Shown one piece after another: positions 41,541 to 50,553 of a DNA stretch of 64,000 nucleotides. The notes beneath the pieces are model-generated. The model was not told the origin of the DNA and ran no database searches. It was given only the letters and a program-made list of their open reading frames with translations. Source of the DNA: Microbulbifer sp. VAAF005 (GTDB lineage: Bacteria > Pseudomonadota > Gammaproteobacteria > Pseudomonadales > Cellvibrionaceae); NCBI RefSeq assembly GCF_030012985.1, contig NZ_CP120233.1, positions 3,467,001 to 3,531,000 of the forward strand, written 5' to 3'. Position numbers and translations under genes: made by a program. How positions within the stretch are numbered: position 1 is the stretch's first letter; each line of letters begins with the position of its first letter.

Positions 41541-41758
41541 GATTTTATAGATTCCAGCCAATATGGAAAATATGTATCAAGGATATGCAGTGATCTTTTG
41601 GAGTGCCAAAAATAAGATAAAAATCTAGAGGCAAAGATTAGGGCACCTAGCTGCAGTGCTCTGATGTTGTTACTACTAAGTTTGATTAATAAGAATAACC
41701 GCCAGTAAGCATTGTTAATGCAAGTGATTAAGAGAAAATTACTTAGGTGGCGCTTAAG

Positions 41759-42541
41759 TTACATTTGGCGAAACAAGTGTAGATAGCGTCGACTGACAGG
41801 TAATACTTCCTCCCGGTTCAGCAGTGTGATTTGGGCAACATCTCCATCTCTCACCACATGGCGGACGGCCTTTAAATTGACGACAACAGAGCGATGAACC
41901 TGGGTAAAGAGTTCGGGGTCAAGTTGGTGGGTTAGATCCTTTAATGGTGTGCGAATACAGGCCTCCAGATTGTTATTGCCGGATTCGCTCCAGGCTACCA
42001 GGGTATACTTCTCATCTGAACGCAAATAGTGCACATCTTCTACCGGTATCATCCGCAATTGCTGGCCTATGGAAGCGCGAATCCAGCGCAGGTATGGTTT
42101 GTCTCCCTTGGATTGAAGCTGTCTCGCTAATTGCTCGAGTAACTCCTGTTGATGATTGACGGGTTTGCAACTGCTGAGCCGTTCCCTAAGCCGCTCGGCG
42201 GTATCGGCGAGCCGCTCAATCTCTACCGGTTTTACCAGGTAGTCCAGTGCACCCTGCCTAAAAGCTTCCACGGCATAGTTGTCGTATGCGGTAACGAAAA
42301 CTAAATGGGCCCGACGCCCAATACTCTGGGCTGCCTCAATACCGGACTTACCCGGCATATGGATATCCAGAAAACAGATATCGGGCTGCTTTTCTTCAAA
42401 TAGTTCTACGGCTTCACGACCATTACGGGCCTCCGCAACAACCTTCAGCTCCGGCCAGACACTTTTGAGTTTGCGGACCAAAGACTGGCGCAGCAGTGGT
42501 TCGTCGTCAGCTACTAAGGCGGTGGTGGGCGTGGCACTCAT
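41759..42541 (-). CDS. LytTR-family response regulator
   Basis: 260 residues from ATG 42541, whose ATGA overlaps the kinase stop. Receiver domain: acidic pair ADDEP, phospho-acceptor Asp59 (DICFLDIHMPGKSG), and conserved Lys in DYLVKPVE. C-terminal LytTR DNA-binding domain: RMIPVEDVHYLRSDEKYTLVAWSESG...LDPELFTQVHRSVVVNLKAVRHVVRDGDVAQITLLNREEVLPVSRRYLHLF. AlgR/LytR-like regulator, phosphorylated by the co-encoded LytS/AlgZ-type kinase. Targets unknown. Confidence 0.93.
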   Translation of the reverse strand: MSATPTTALVADDEPLLRQSLVRKLKSVWPELKVVAEARNGREAVELFEEKQPDICFLDIHMPGKSGIEAAQSIGRRAHLVFVTAYDNYAVEAFRQGALDYLVKPVEIERLADTAERLRERLSSCKPVNHQQELLEQLARQLQSKGDKPYLRWIRASIGQQLRMIPVEDVHYLRSDEKYTLVAWSESGNNNLEACIRTPLKDLTHQLDPELFTQVHRSVVVNLKAVRHVVRDGDVAQITLLNREEVLPVSRRYLHLFRQM

Positions 42542-43614
42542 ATTTGCTCCTCGGCGGGGAATAGCAATTCGGCACAAAGACCTGTGGGCTGTTGGTCGAT
42601 CAAACGCAAGCCTGCACTATCGCCATAGGTCAGTTGTAGCCGCTCTCTCAAAGTTGCCAACCCTGTCCCGAGACTGTTGGAATTGTCCTGGATGCCGATA
42701 CCGCTATCGGTGATGGTGGCAATACAGAGGCCCTGTTCCAGCTTTATTTCAATATCAATACGTCCCCCTTCCTCACTGGGGTCTATGCCATGGCGGACGG
42801 CATTTTCAACCAGTGACATCAGAGACATGGGCAGGCAAGACTGACTTCGCACCTCGTCACCAGCGTTGATAGAAAATTCCAGGCGATCCGGCATACGCAT
42901 TTGCATCAGGCCCAGGTAAGCCTGCACCAGAGTTAGCTCTTGCTCGACGGTACTTTGCTCCGACTCAAGTTTCGGTACTGCGGCGCGCAGGTAGGCAATC
43001 AGGTTGTTCAGTAGTGCGGGTGCCTGAGGGGATGAAGACTCTACCAGCTCTTGTACATTGGCGAGTGTATTAAATAAGAAGTGTGGGGCCACCTGGGATT
43101 GCAATAAACGCAGCCGCGCATTGAGCGCCTGGTGCTCCAGGGCACCCCGCTGCCGTTCAAAAAATTGCGCCTGCTCTCGTACAGCAATATCCCGCTGGCG
43201 CAACAACGCAGACATAGCGAGCCAGGGCCCGAATAACATGCCGGTCACCGCTATCAGGAGAAAACTCCAGTGTCGGCTGTGGTCCTGCCAAAGTGGAAGT
43301 GCCCCCGGTTCTGTCAAGGCAGGAGACAGGATTAGCAATGTCAGTGGAATAGAGATTGCCACACCCACCACCTGTATTACCCAGCGGGGTAATCGTTGAG
43401 GCAAGTTGCGCGGCCACTGCTCGAACAGGCAAAAAGTAATCAGTGCTGATATGGCAGCTGTGCTGGTTTGCAGTAGGAGCTCTGTATAAGTACCTTTCCA
43501 GCCGAAGCTGAGTAGCAGGGTCCAAAGCAGAGTAGCCAGCAAAACAGTCAGCGACCGCTGCCTGCTGGGTAGCAGTCGCACTTGAGGTGGGTTGGCTGTC
43601 GGCGAGTAATTCAT
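42538..43614 (-). CDS. LytS/AlgZ-type sensor histidine kinase
   Basis: 358 residues. Four membrane helices in the first 140 residues, then a coiled linker. The His_kinase (PF06580-type) dimerisation motif is LLQSQVAPHFLFNTLANVQEL, with phospho-acceptor His178. The ATPase domain has SLVENAVRHGIDPSEEGG (N box) and ITDSGIGIQDNSNSLGTGLATLRERLQ (G boxes). Overlaps the LytTR regulator by 4 bp, forming a classic two-component operon. No clear sensory domain beyond the membrane segment. Confidence 0.93.
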   Translation of the reverse strand: MNYSPTANPPQVRLLPSRQRSLTVLLATLLWTLLLSFGWKGTYTELLLQTSTAAISALITFCLFEQWPRNLPQRLPRWVIQVVGVAISIPLTLLILSPALTEPGALPLWQDHSRHWSFLLIAVTGMLFGPWLAMSALLRQRDIAVREQAQFFERQRGALEHQALNARLRLLQSQVAPHFLFNTLANVQELVESSSPQAPALLNNLIAYLRAAVPKLESEQSTVEQELTLVQAYLGLMQMRMPDRLEFSINAGDEVRSQSCLPMSLMSLVENAVRHGIDPSEEGGRIDIEIKLEQGLCIATITDSGIGIQDNSNSLGTGLATLRERLQLTYGDSAGLRLIDQQPTGLCAELLFPAEEQI

Positions 43615-43665
43615 GATGGCCGCCTTCGGTAAATTTTAGCGGCCATTCTTACACAGGTTTTACCG

Positions 43666-44574
43666 TTAAAGCGCTGCTTTACCTTGTAGATGCAGCTTTC
43701 TCCGCTGTGCTAGTGCATCGACAGAATAGAGGGCTAGACCCAGCCAGACAAACATAAAGGTGGTGAGCTTTTCTTCGCTGAAAGACTCGCCCAATACCTG
43801 GGTGGCGACCACCAGCATCAGTGTGGGGCCGATGTATTGCAGGAAGCCCAGTGTGGATAAGTTGAGCCTGCGCGCGGCGATCGTAAACAGCAGCAGGGGA
43901 ACCAGGGTAATGGGGCCGGCAAAGAGCAGTAAGCTGTTTAACTCCAGGCTGTTGTTCAGCAAGTTGCTGGTGGGGCTGTCGCTCCAAAACAGGTAGATCA
44001 TTGCCACTGGCAATATAAAGAGAGTTTCCACCGCGAGGCCGGTAAGGCTTTCCACAGGGGCCTGCTTGCGGGCCAAACCGTATAGCGCAAAGGAGCAGGC
44101 CAGGAACAGGGCAATGATCGGTATGCGACCAAACTGCCAAAGCTCATAGGCAATGCCGGTAGCGGCCAGCGCCACAGCGATCCATTGCAGTCGCCGCAGT
44201 TTCTCACCCAGGAACAGGACCCCCAGCAAAATATTGATCAGTGGATTGATGTAGTAACCCAGGCTGCCCTCGAGCAAATGGCCATTATTGATCGCCCAGA
44301 TAAACACCAGCCAGTTACCGCCGATCAATACCGTGGTCAGGGCCAGCATCCGCATCTTCTTGCCGTCGCGCAGGGTTGCCAGAAAATCCGGCATCTTGCG
44401 TACAATCAGCAGAATACCAATAGCGAGTACCAGCGACCAGATACTGCGGTGGGCAAGGATTTCCGCAGCGGGAATATCCTGTAATTTATTGAAGTACAGT
44501 GGCGCCAGCCCCCAAATGAGGAAGGCGGAAATCCCGGCGAGAAGGCCGGTTGAGGCGGAATCATTACTACGCAA
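43666..44574 (-). CDS. rarD: RarD-type EamA-family transporter
   Basis: 302 residues, ten predicted membrane helices, two EamA repeats. RarD signature start: GLLAGISAFLIWGLAPLYFNKLQDIPAAEILAHRSIWSL, then NWLVFIWAINNGHLLEGSLGYYINPLINILLGVLFLGEKL. The C-terminal half has GPITLVPLLLFTIAARRLNLSTLGFLQYIGPTLMLVVA. RarD proteins are inner-membrane drug/metabolite-type transporters; RarD itself was linked to chloramphenicol sensitivity, and the substrate is uncertain. Confidence 0.93.
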   Translation of the reverse strand: MRSNDSASTGLLAGISAFLIWGLAPLYFNKLQDIPAAEILAHRSIWSLVLAIGILLIVRKMPDFLATLRDGKKMRMLALTTVLIGGNWLVFIWAINNGHLLEGSLGYYINPLINILLGVLFLGEKLRRLQWIAVALAATGIAYELWQFGRIPIIALFLACSFALYGLARKQAPVESLTGLAVETLFILPVAMIYLFWSDSPTSNLLNNSLELNSLLLFAGPITLVPLLLFTIAARRLNLSTLGFLQYIGPTLMLVVATQVLGESFSEEKLTTFMFVWLGLALYSVDALAQRRKLHLQGKAAL

Positions 44575-44773
44575 GGGAGCACCTGCTGTGGATAACTCTG
44601 GCTTTGGTTCAGGGGTGGCACGTGGATGTGGTCACCTGGGCCTGAAGCAAAAGAATAGGTCTGGCCATTGTAGAAGCGGTGGCCGGGGGGATCAATCTTT
44701 TTTACCGCGAGGAAGGCTCCGATTGGCGTGTCATTGGCGGGTATTTGTGGGTACCCGCCAACGACCGAAAGGC

Positions 44774-46021
44774 TTAGAAAAGCACGCGGCAGCGCAGGGT
44801 GCCGGGGATACTCTTCAATTTTTCCAGTGCCAGATCAGAATACTCTGCGTCCACATCGATCACTACATAGCCCACTGTCTCATTGGTTTGCAGGAACTGT
44901 GCGGAGATATTGATGGCATTTTCTGAGAACACTTGGTTGATGGCGCTCAGTACACCGGGCACATTCTTGTGAATATGCAGCAGGCGGTGGGTATCCAGAT
45001 GACCGGGCAGTGCAACTTCCGGGAAGTTCACAGAACTGGTGGTGGTGCCGTTGTCGGAGTAGTGAGCGAGTTTCTCCGATACTTCTGTACCGATATTCTC
45101 CTGGGCCTCCACAGTGGAGCCACCTACGTGAGGGGTCAGCAGCGCCTTATCGATTCCGCGTAGGGGAGAGACGAATTCGTCGCTGTTGCCACGGGGCTCA
45201 ACCGGGAAGACATCGATTGCCGCACCGGCCAGGTGATTGCTCTTCAGTGCTTCTGCCAAGGCATCAATATCTACCACAGTGCCGCGAGAGGCGTTGAGGA
45301 GAATACTGCCGGGCTTCATCTGCGCGATCTGCTCGGCGCCCATCATCATTTTGGTGGAAGGCAACTCTGGTACGTGCAGGGAGACCACATCGGATTCTGC
45401 CAACAATTCCGGAAGTGAGTTTACTTGGGTGGCATTGCCCAGCGGCAACTTGGTAATCACATCGTAGAACCTGACTCGCATCCCGATAGCTTCGGCCATA
45501 ACAGAAACCTGGGAGCCGATAGCACCGTAGCCGATAATGCCCAGGGTTTTGCCCCGGGCCTCATATGAGCCCACCGCTGACTTCTGCCAACCGCCGCGAT
45601 GACACACTGCGTTTTTCTCTGGAATACCGCGCAGCATGAAAATAGTTTCTGCAATAATCAGCTCGGCAACGCTGCGAGTGTTGGAGTAGGGCGCATTAAA
45701 TACCGCGATACCCAGTTCCGTCGCCGCCTGTAAATCCACCTGATTGGTGCCGATGCAAAAACAGCCTACGGCTACCAGTTTGGACGCATGTTCCAATACT
45801 TTGCGGGTTAACTGGGTACGCGAGCGAATACCGATAAAGTGCGCATCGGCAATTTTCTCGATCAATTGATCTTCAGGCAGGGAGGTCTTGAGGTACTCCA
45901 CATTGGTGTAGCCTCGGGAGCTGAGTAAGTCGACGGCGGACTGGTGTACGCCTTCCAGCAACAGGATGCGGATTTTATCTTTTTGCAGGGACTTCTTTTG
46001 ATCGGAACTGTGCGCAGCCAT
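44774..46021 (-). CDS. serA: D-3-phosphoglycerate dehydrogenase
   Basis: 415 residues. Catalyses the first step of serine synthesis, oxidising 3-phosphoglycerate with NAD. Substrate/NAD core: IGIRSRTQLTRKVLEHA, KTLGIIGYGAIGSQVSVMAEAIGMRV (Rossmann GxGxxG), LLNASRGTVVDIDAL, and DVFPVEPRGN with the downstream catalytic His in LLTPHVGGST. The C-terminal ACT domain (HIHKNVPGVLSAINQVFSENAINISAQFLQTNETVGYVVIDVD) gives serine feedback inhibition, as in E. coli-type SerA. Single gene. Confidence 0.96.
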   Translation of the reverse strand: MAAHSSDQKKSLQKDKIRILLLEGVHQSAVDLLSSRGYTNVEYLKTSLPEDQLIEKIADAHFIGIRSRTQLTRKVLEHASKLVAVGCFCIGTNQVDLQAATELGIAVFNAPYSNTRSVAELIIAETIFMLRGIPEKNAVCHRGGWQKSAVGSYEARGKTLGIIGYGAIGSQVSVMAEAIGMRVRFYDVITKLPLGNATQVNSLPELLAESDVVSLHVPELPSTKMMMGAEQIAQMKPGSILLNASRGTVVDIDALAEALKSNHLAGAAIDVFPVEPRGNSDEFVSPLRGIDKALLTPHVGGSTVEAQENIGTEVSEKLAHYSDNGTTTSSVNFPEVALPGHLDTHRLLHIHKNVPGVLSAINQVFSENAINISAQFLQTNETVGYVVIDVDAEYSDLALEKLKSIPGTLRCRVLF

Positions 46022-46171
46022 AAACTATCTCTTCACTGAGTGCGAATAACAGGTGCAAAGTGCTTAGATCACTTCTTCGGGGGTGCCGCAATTTTGGCGA
46101 AGGCGCGATCATAGCACATGCAGCCTCCAAGGCTTTATTCGAAATTTCTATCCTAACTATCTTGTTTATCT

Positions 46172-46834
46172 ATGTACCAACATCAATTTACCTGTGGCAG
46201 TGAAGTACCGTTTGGTTTGGGGAAGGTTGTCTGTGTGGGGCGCAATTACGCAGACCACGCGGCGGAGTTAAATAATCCGGTGCCAGAAGAACCCCTGCTA
46301 TTTATCAAGCCGGCAACAGCAGCGGTACCTATGGCAGACACCATCCATTTACCAGCGGGGCGCGGCAGTTGTCACTTTGAAGGTGAGCTTGCCCTGTTGA
46401 TTGGCAAGCGCTTGAGTAATGCCAACGTGGCAGAAGTCCCTGGGGCCATTGCTGGCTTGGGCCTCTCCCTGGATTTAACTTTGCGCGACCTCCAAACGAA
46501 GCTGAAAAAAGCGGGACATCCTTGGGAAAAGGCCAAGGGGTTCGATAAGTCATGCCCTCTTTCTCCCTTTGTGAAACTCGATTGGTTGCCGGACTGGGAC
46601 AAGCTCAGTTATTCCCTATGGCTGAACGGTGAACTGCGCCAGCAGGGTAAAACCGAAAATATGCTGACACCAATTCTTGATCTGGTGGCCTATGTCAGCA
46701 GTTACTTTACGCTCGAACCCGGTGATGTGGTTTTGACGGGCACACCGGCGGGAGTGGGCGAATTACACCACGGCGATAATCTGGCGATGCAGTTGGAAGA
46801 TGATTGGCTGCGTGTGGAAACGCAGGTGGCCTAG
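46172..46834 (+). CDS. Fumarylacetoacetate hydrolase family protein
   Basis: 220 residues, FAH catalytic fold like E. coli YcgM. Motifs: KVVCVGRNYADHAAELNN, PLLFIKPATA, metal-site Glu residues in HFEGELALLIGKRL, AGLGLSLDLTLRDLQ, KGFDKSCPLSPFV, and GDVVLTGTPAGVGELHHGD. Such enzymes hydrolyse or decarboxylate acylpyruvates or oxaloacetate. Short first residues before VVCVGRNY are normal. Followed by an aldehyde dehydrogenase gene after 84 bp. Confidence 0.92.
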   Translation: MYQHQFTCGSEVPFGLGKVVCVGRNYADHAAELNNPVPEEPLLFIKPATAAVPMADTIHLPAGRGSCHFEGELALLIGKRLSNANVAEVPGAIAGLGLSLDLTLRDLQTKLKKAGHPWEKAKGFDKSCPLSPFVKLDWLPDWDKLSYSLWLNGELRQQGKTENMLTPILDLVAYVSSYFTLEPGDVVLTGTPAGVGELHHGDNLAMQLEDDWLRVETQVA

Positions 46835-46918
46835 TTTAGAATGACTTCAGCCCTTTGATTTGTGATCACATTTTCGATATAACCGGGAAAACTATCTCCA
46901 AATTAAATGAGGTGTGTC

Positions 46919-48427
46919 ATGTCAGCGAAAAATAATGTCCCCCAAAACCTGCAGGAATGGCAGGCTCTGGCGGCCTCACTGAAAATCGAGGGCCGTGCCT
47001 TTATCAATGGCAGCTATGTCGATGCCCTCTCCGGTGAAACTCGCGCCACTTTTAATCCCGCAAATGGTGAAGAGCTGGCGCAAGTTGCCAGCTGCGGTCC
47101 AAGTGACGCGGATTTGGTGGTAAAGGTGGCTCGGGAAACCTTCGAGTCTGGTGTTTGGTCGAAAATGCCGCCAATGCAGCGCAAAAAAATTATGGTGCGC
47201 TTTGCAGAGCTGATTGAAGAGAGTCTGGTGGAAATTGCCCTGCTCGAGAGCCTCGATGCGGGTAAGCCGATTGGCGATACCATGGCCGTGGATGTCCCTG
47301 GAGCGGCCACTACGATTCGCTGGAGCGGTGAAGCAATCGACAAGATTTACGATGAAGTGGCCCCAACCGGCCCCGGTGAGTTGGGCTTGGTTACCCGTAT
47401 GCCCCTGGGGGTGGTGGCCGCCATTGTGCCCTGGAACTTCCCTTTATCCACCACCGCCTGGAAACTGGGGCCGGCCCTGGCCACCGGCAACAGCGTTATC
47501 CTGAAGCCCGCTTCTAACACACCGCTGACAGCGATTAAGCTGGCGGGCCTGGCTAAGGACGCGGGCCTGCCGGATGGCGTGTTAAATGTGCTACCGGGAC
47601 CGGGAAGTAGCTTGGGCAAGGCCTTGGGTCTGCATATGGATATCGATTGCCTGACATTTACAGGCTCCACCGAAGTAGGCAAAACCCTGACCGAGTACTC
47701 AGGTCAGTCCAACCTCAAGCGTACTTTCCTTGAGCTCGGCGGTAAAAGCCCGAATATTGTATTTGCCGATGCAGATCTGGATAAGGCGGCAGAAGCAGCG
47801 GCCCTGGCCATTTTCTACAACCAGGGGGAGACCTGCACCGCCGGATCACGTCTGCTGGTTGAAAAATCTATTGCCGATGAATTTATTCAAAAAGTGGCTA
47901 AAGCGGCAGAGTGCTTTAAGCCCGGGCATCCTCAAAACCCAAATACCCGTATGGGTGCCCTGATCGATCGCAGCCAGTTTGATACGGTTGAATTTTACGT
48001 GGCCAAGGGCCTGGAGCAGGGTGCGCAATTGGTTTGCGGCGGCAAACCGGTAGATGAAGTAGCAGGCGGTTACTACTATGAGCCAACGGTATTTCGCGGT
48101 GTTACCGGCGACATGACGATCGCCCGTGAAGAAATCTTTGGCCCGGTGCTGTCTGTTATCGAGTTCGAGACAGAGGAAGAAGCACTCGCCATAGCCAATG
48201 ACTCAATCTACGGCCTGGCGGCGGGTATCTGGACCAATAACCTGGGTCGTGCCCACCGTATGGCCCGGGATATATACGCCGGCTCTGTTTGGGTAAATAA
48301 CTATTTTGGCGGTGATATCACCGTACCGTTTGGTGGTTTTAAGCAGTCTGGAAATGGCCGCGATAAGTCGCTACATGCGCTGGATAAGTACTGTGAACTC
48401 AAGTCCACCTGGATTGATTTGAGTTAG
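46919..48427 (+). CDS. Aldehyde dehydrogenase, PuuC-like
   Basis: 502 residues from ATG 46919, with GAGGTG 6 bp upstream. NAD-dependent aldehyde dehydrogenase. Motifs: AAIVPWNFPLSTTAWKLGPALATGNSVILKPASNTPLTA, FTGSTEVGKTL, catalytic Glu in FLELGGKSPN, catalytic Cys in YNQGETCTAGSRLLV, and EEIFGPVLSVIEF. The GRAFINGSYVDALSGETRATFNPANGEELAQVA start is close to gamma-glutamyl-gamma-aminobutyraldehyde dehydrogenase (PuuC) of putrescine catabolism. The rest of the puu pathway is not nearby, so the exact substrate is uncertain. Confidence 0.92.
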   Translation: MSAKNNVPQNLQEWQALAASLKIEGRAFINGSYVDALSGETRATFNPANGEELAQVASCGPSDADLVVKVARETFESGVWSKMPPMQRKKIMVRFAELIEESLVEIALLESLDAGKPIGDTMAVDVPGAATTIRWSGEAIDKIYDEVAPTGPGELGLVTRMPLGVVAAIVPWNFPLSTTAWKLGPALATGNSVILKPASNTPLTAIKLAGLAKDAGLPDGVLNVLPGPGSSLGKALGLHMDIDCLTFTGSTEVGKTLTEYSGQSNLKRTFLELGGKSPNIVFADADLDKAAEAAALAIFYNQGETCTAGSRLLVEKSIADEFIQKVAKAAECFKPGHPQNPNTRMGALIDRSQFDTVEFYVAKGLEQGAQLVCGGKPVDEVAGGYYYEPTVFRGVTGDMTIAREEIFGPVLSVIEFETEEEALAIANDSIYGLAAGIWTNNLGRAHRMARDIYAGSVWVNNYFGGDITVPFGGFKQSGNGRDKSLHALDKYCELKSTWIDLS

Positions 48428-48439
48428 CTTCTCAGATTT

Positions 48440-48471
48440 GAGGGCCGGACTCCCGGTCCTCATGCATTTTT
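48440..48471 (+). terminator. Intrinsic terminator after the aldehyde dehydrogenase
   Basis: GAGGGCCGG (48440-48448) pairs with CCGGTCCTC (48453-48461) with one G-T wobble. ATGCA and a T5 run follow. Confidence 0.75.
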
Positions 48472-48696
48472 CCCACTCACCCCGGAATTGCCACTAGATA
48501 TACAGGGCTCCGGTGTAGTCAGTGTTTATCTCCCTCTACCTCCATACCAGCTGCTGGATCGACGCGCAGTGGATTTTCTGGCGTGAATTATCTAGTCAGC
48601 TATACCTAACTTATTGCCCTGAGAAAAGTTTGGGGCGACATTTTCAGGATATGAGTATTCCAGTTCACGAGTTTTATAGCGTGTAGGGGTGCTGAT

Positions 48697-49095
48697 TTGA
48701 ACAAAACTACCGTTCTATTTGTGGCTTTAAGTGCCATTGGTGCGACCTATGCCTATGCTGAAAAAGCGCCAATTTTTGGCGAAATAGCAGGGCTTGTTAG
48801 CGCAGAAAAAATTTATACGAGTATGTCTCACAATAACAATCTCAAGCAGAGGCAAAGAGAGTGGATCAGGCTATTTGTCAATCGTGGTGATCAAGTCAGA
48901 AAAGGGCAGAAAATTGCTGAGCATCGCAATAGAAAAGGAAAAGTTGTCCTTGAATATATTGCCAATCGCTCAGGCAGAATTCTATTGAACAGCCGTTCAG
49001 CAGTTGACTCCGTAGAGTCTATTCTGGAGATCATTACGGTTGGAGAAGAGAAATACTGTGAATATGAAAATTGTGGTTTGATCGGTGTGCGCTGA
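48697..49095 (+). CDS. Small exported protein with biotinyl/lipoyl-like fold
   Basis: 132 residues from TTG 48697, with AGGGG upstream. The signal peptide is KTTVLFVALSAIGATYAYA. The central part has the half-barrel pattern of lipoyl/biotinyl carrier and membrane-fusion domains (VNRGDQVRKGQKIAEHRNRKGKVVLEYIANRSGRIL) but no modified Lys motif (no M-K-M or D-K-A). The tail carries C-x4-C (KYCEYENCG). I recognise no named family. It is orphaned, with no transporter next to it. Periplasmic location likely; function unknown. Confidence 0.7.
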   Translation: MNKTTVLFVALSAIGATYAYAEKAPIFGEIAGLVSAEKIYTSMSHNNNLKQRQREWIRLFVNRGDQVRKGQKIAEHRNRKGKVVLEYIANRSGRILLNSRSAVDSVESILEIITVGEEKYCEYENCGLIGVR

Positions 49096-49191
49096 GAATT
49101 TTCAGGAATTGCCTGCTTGGCAGAAGCAGGGTTTGTTTGCAGATTAATAGCTGTGTAATCTGGGGATTCCTGATATTTGTGCGGCCCAATT

Positions 49192-49503
49192 ATGAAACTT
49201 ATTTATACCCATGAAAACCGTTTGTTGGTTGAGTTGGCAAAGAGTCGACTTGAAGTTGCGGGAATAAAAACACAATTAAAAAATGAATATGCCCAGGGGG
49301 CTACTGGTGAATTAGCCCCCAACCAGGTTTGGCCAGAATTATGGTTAGAGCGTGACCGCGATTTGGAGCGAGCCCGACAGGTCCTGGCTGAGGCTGAGGT
49401 GGATTCGAATAGCTGGTTCTGCCAGGCATGTGGGGAAGATAACGGTGCAGCTTTTGATTACTGCTGGCAATGTGGAGAACCCAAGCCAGCAGGAGCTGAC
49501 TAA
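49192..49503 (+). CDS. DUF2007 protein with C-terminal zinc ribbon
   Basis: 103 residues from ATG 49192. The N-terminal DUF2007 (putative signal-transducing, PII-like fold) is MKLIYTHENRLLVELAKSRLEVAGIKTQLKNEYAQGATGELAPNQVWPELWL. The C-terminus is a zinc ribbon with two C-x2-C pairs (WFCQACGEDNGAAFDYCWQCGEPKP). A small cytoplasmic protein; role unknown. The VOC gene follows after 28 bp. Confidence 0.88.
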   Translation: MKLIYTHENRLLVELAKSRLEVAGIKTQLKNEYAQGATGELAPNQVWPELWLERDRDLERARQVLAEAEVDSNSWFCQACGEDNGAAFDYCWQCGEPKPAGAD

Positions 49504-49531
49504 AGCGGAGTTTTGTGGGTCGCATATCACA

Positions 49532-49936
49532 ATGCAAGTACTTCTCAACATTGATGTCGATGACTTAAACCGGGCGATCAATTTTTATCGAGATGCATTT
49601 GGCCTCTACGAAGGTCGCCGCCTGGGAACGGATATGATTGAGATGCTCGGTGGCACTGTGCCTATATTTCTACAGCAAAGGGATTCGGGGATCTGGCCGA
49701 TAAACAGTAAAAAAAATATAGGTAGCTATGATCGGCACTGGACGCCGGTAAATATGGATATTGTTGTAGAGGATTTGCTTCTGGCAATAGAGCAGGTGGT
49801 CGATGCTGGTGGACAGATACAGGGTGAAATCCAGCAAAAAGAATGGGGAGTTAAGTCTTCATTAACTGACCCCTTTGGAAATGAGTTCTGTCTGGTACAG
49901 TTTGATGGCAGTGGTTCTGATACTATCAGCTTGTAA
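49532..49936 (+). CDS. VOC (glyoxalase/bleomycin-resistance-fold) protein
   Basis: 134 residues from ATG 49532. VOC fold: MQVLLNIDVDDLNRAINFYRDAFGLYEGRRLGTDMIEMLGGTVPIFLQQR, then HWTPVNMDIVVEDLLLAIEQVVDAGGQIQGEIQQKEWGVKSSLTDPFGNEFCLVQF. Metal-binding pattern is partial (His at the third strand, Glu in NEFCL), so it may be a dioxygenase, isomerase or binding protein. An in-frame upstream extension overlaps DUF2007 and is not used. Confidence 0.87.
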   Translation: MQVLLNIDVDDLNRAINFYRDAFGLYEGRRLGTDMIEMLGGTVPIFLQQRDSGIWPINSKKNIGSYDRHWTPVNMDIVVEDLLLAIEQVVDAGGQIQGEIQQKEWGVKSSLTDPFGNEFCLVQFDGSGSDTISL

Positions 49937-50077
49937 GAGAGTAGCTATTCAAATACTTAAACCTATCACCTTTCAATTAATATGATCTTTTTATCTTAAC
50001 TCATGAATTCATGGCTTTTTCGATGATTTAAGTATGGATTATGTAGTGATAATTGGTAAAAGATTTACAGGTGTCTT

Positions 50078-50464
50078 ATGACTGTTACGTCCCATGGTGT
50101 GTCTATCGGTTTGGAATAGAAATCCGATTATATTTTCCTTACTGTGAAGGCCCGTGGTAAGTTGACCCATGATGATTACGAAACCATGGTACCAATGTTG
50201 ACCGCAGCAATAGAAAAAGTTGAGCACCCAAAGATAAACGTATTTATGGATGCTCGAGAATTGGAGGGGTGGGAGCCTCGGGCGGCTTGGGATGATTTTA
50301 AGTTGGGTATTGAATACGGCCGGGAGTTTAACCGGGTTGCCGTACTTTCAGATAAACGCTGGCTAAAAGTCGCCGGAAAAGTAGGTAGCTGGTTTATTGG
50401 TGGTGAATATCGAACATTTGAATCAGAAACTGAGGCGAAAGCTTGGCTGGAGGAAGCTACCTAG
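50078..50464 (+). pseudogene. SpoIIAA/STAS-like protein with in-frame amber stop near the N-terminus
   Basis: The frame starting at ATG 50078 reads MTVTSHGVSIGLE, then TAG (50117-50119), then continues in the same frame as KSDYIFLTVKARGKLTHDDYETMVPMLTAAIEKVEHPKINVFMDARELEGWEPRAAWDDFKLGIEYGREFNRVAVLSDKRWLKVAGKVGSWFIGGEYRTF to 50464. Both parts look like the SpoIIAA-like (CRAL-TRIO/STAS-fold) family, whose members begin with a GxSIGIER-like segment. So one nonsense substitution (or base error) interrupts the gene. A truncated product could start at GTG 50144 (106 residues), lacking the first strand. Confidence 0.75.
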
Positions 50465-50553
50465 ATTTTGAAGTGATAAAGCCAGAATAGGAAAATAAAG
50501 TATTTGTCCATTAAAGGCTTATTAAATAATAAATTATATAAGGATTAGACCGT

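Noticed and set aside
50465..50553. yybP-ykoY manganese riboswitch ahead of the TerC gene
   Set aside because: The 89-bp gap is AT-rich and lacks the expected conserved loops and stems.
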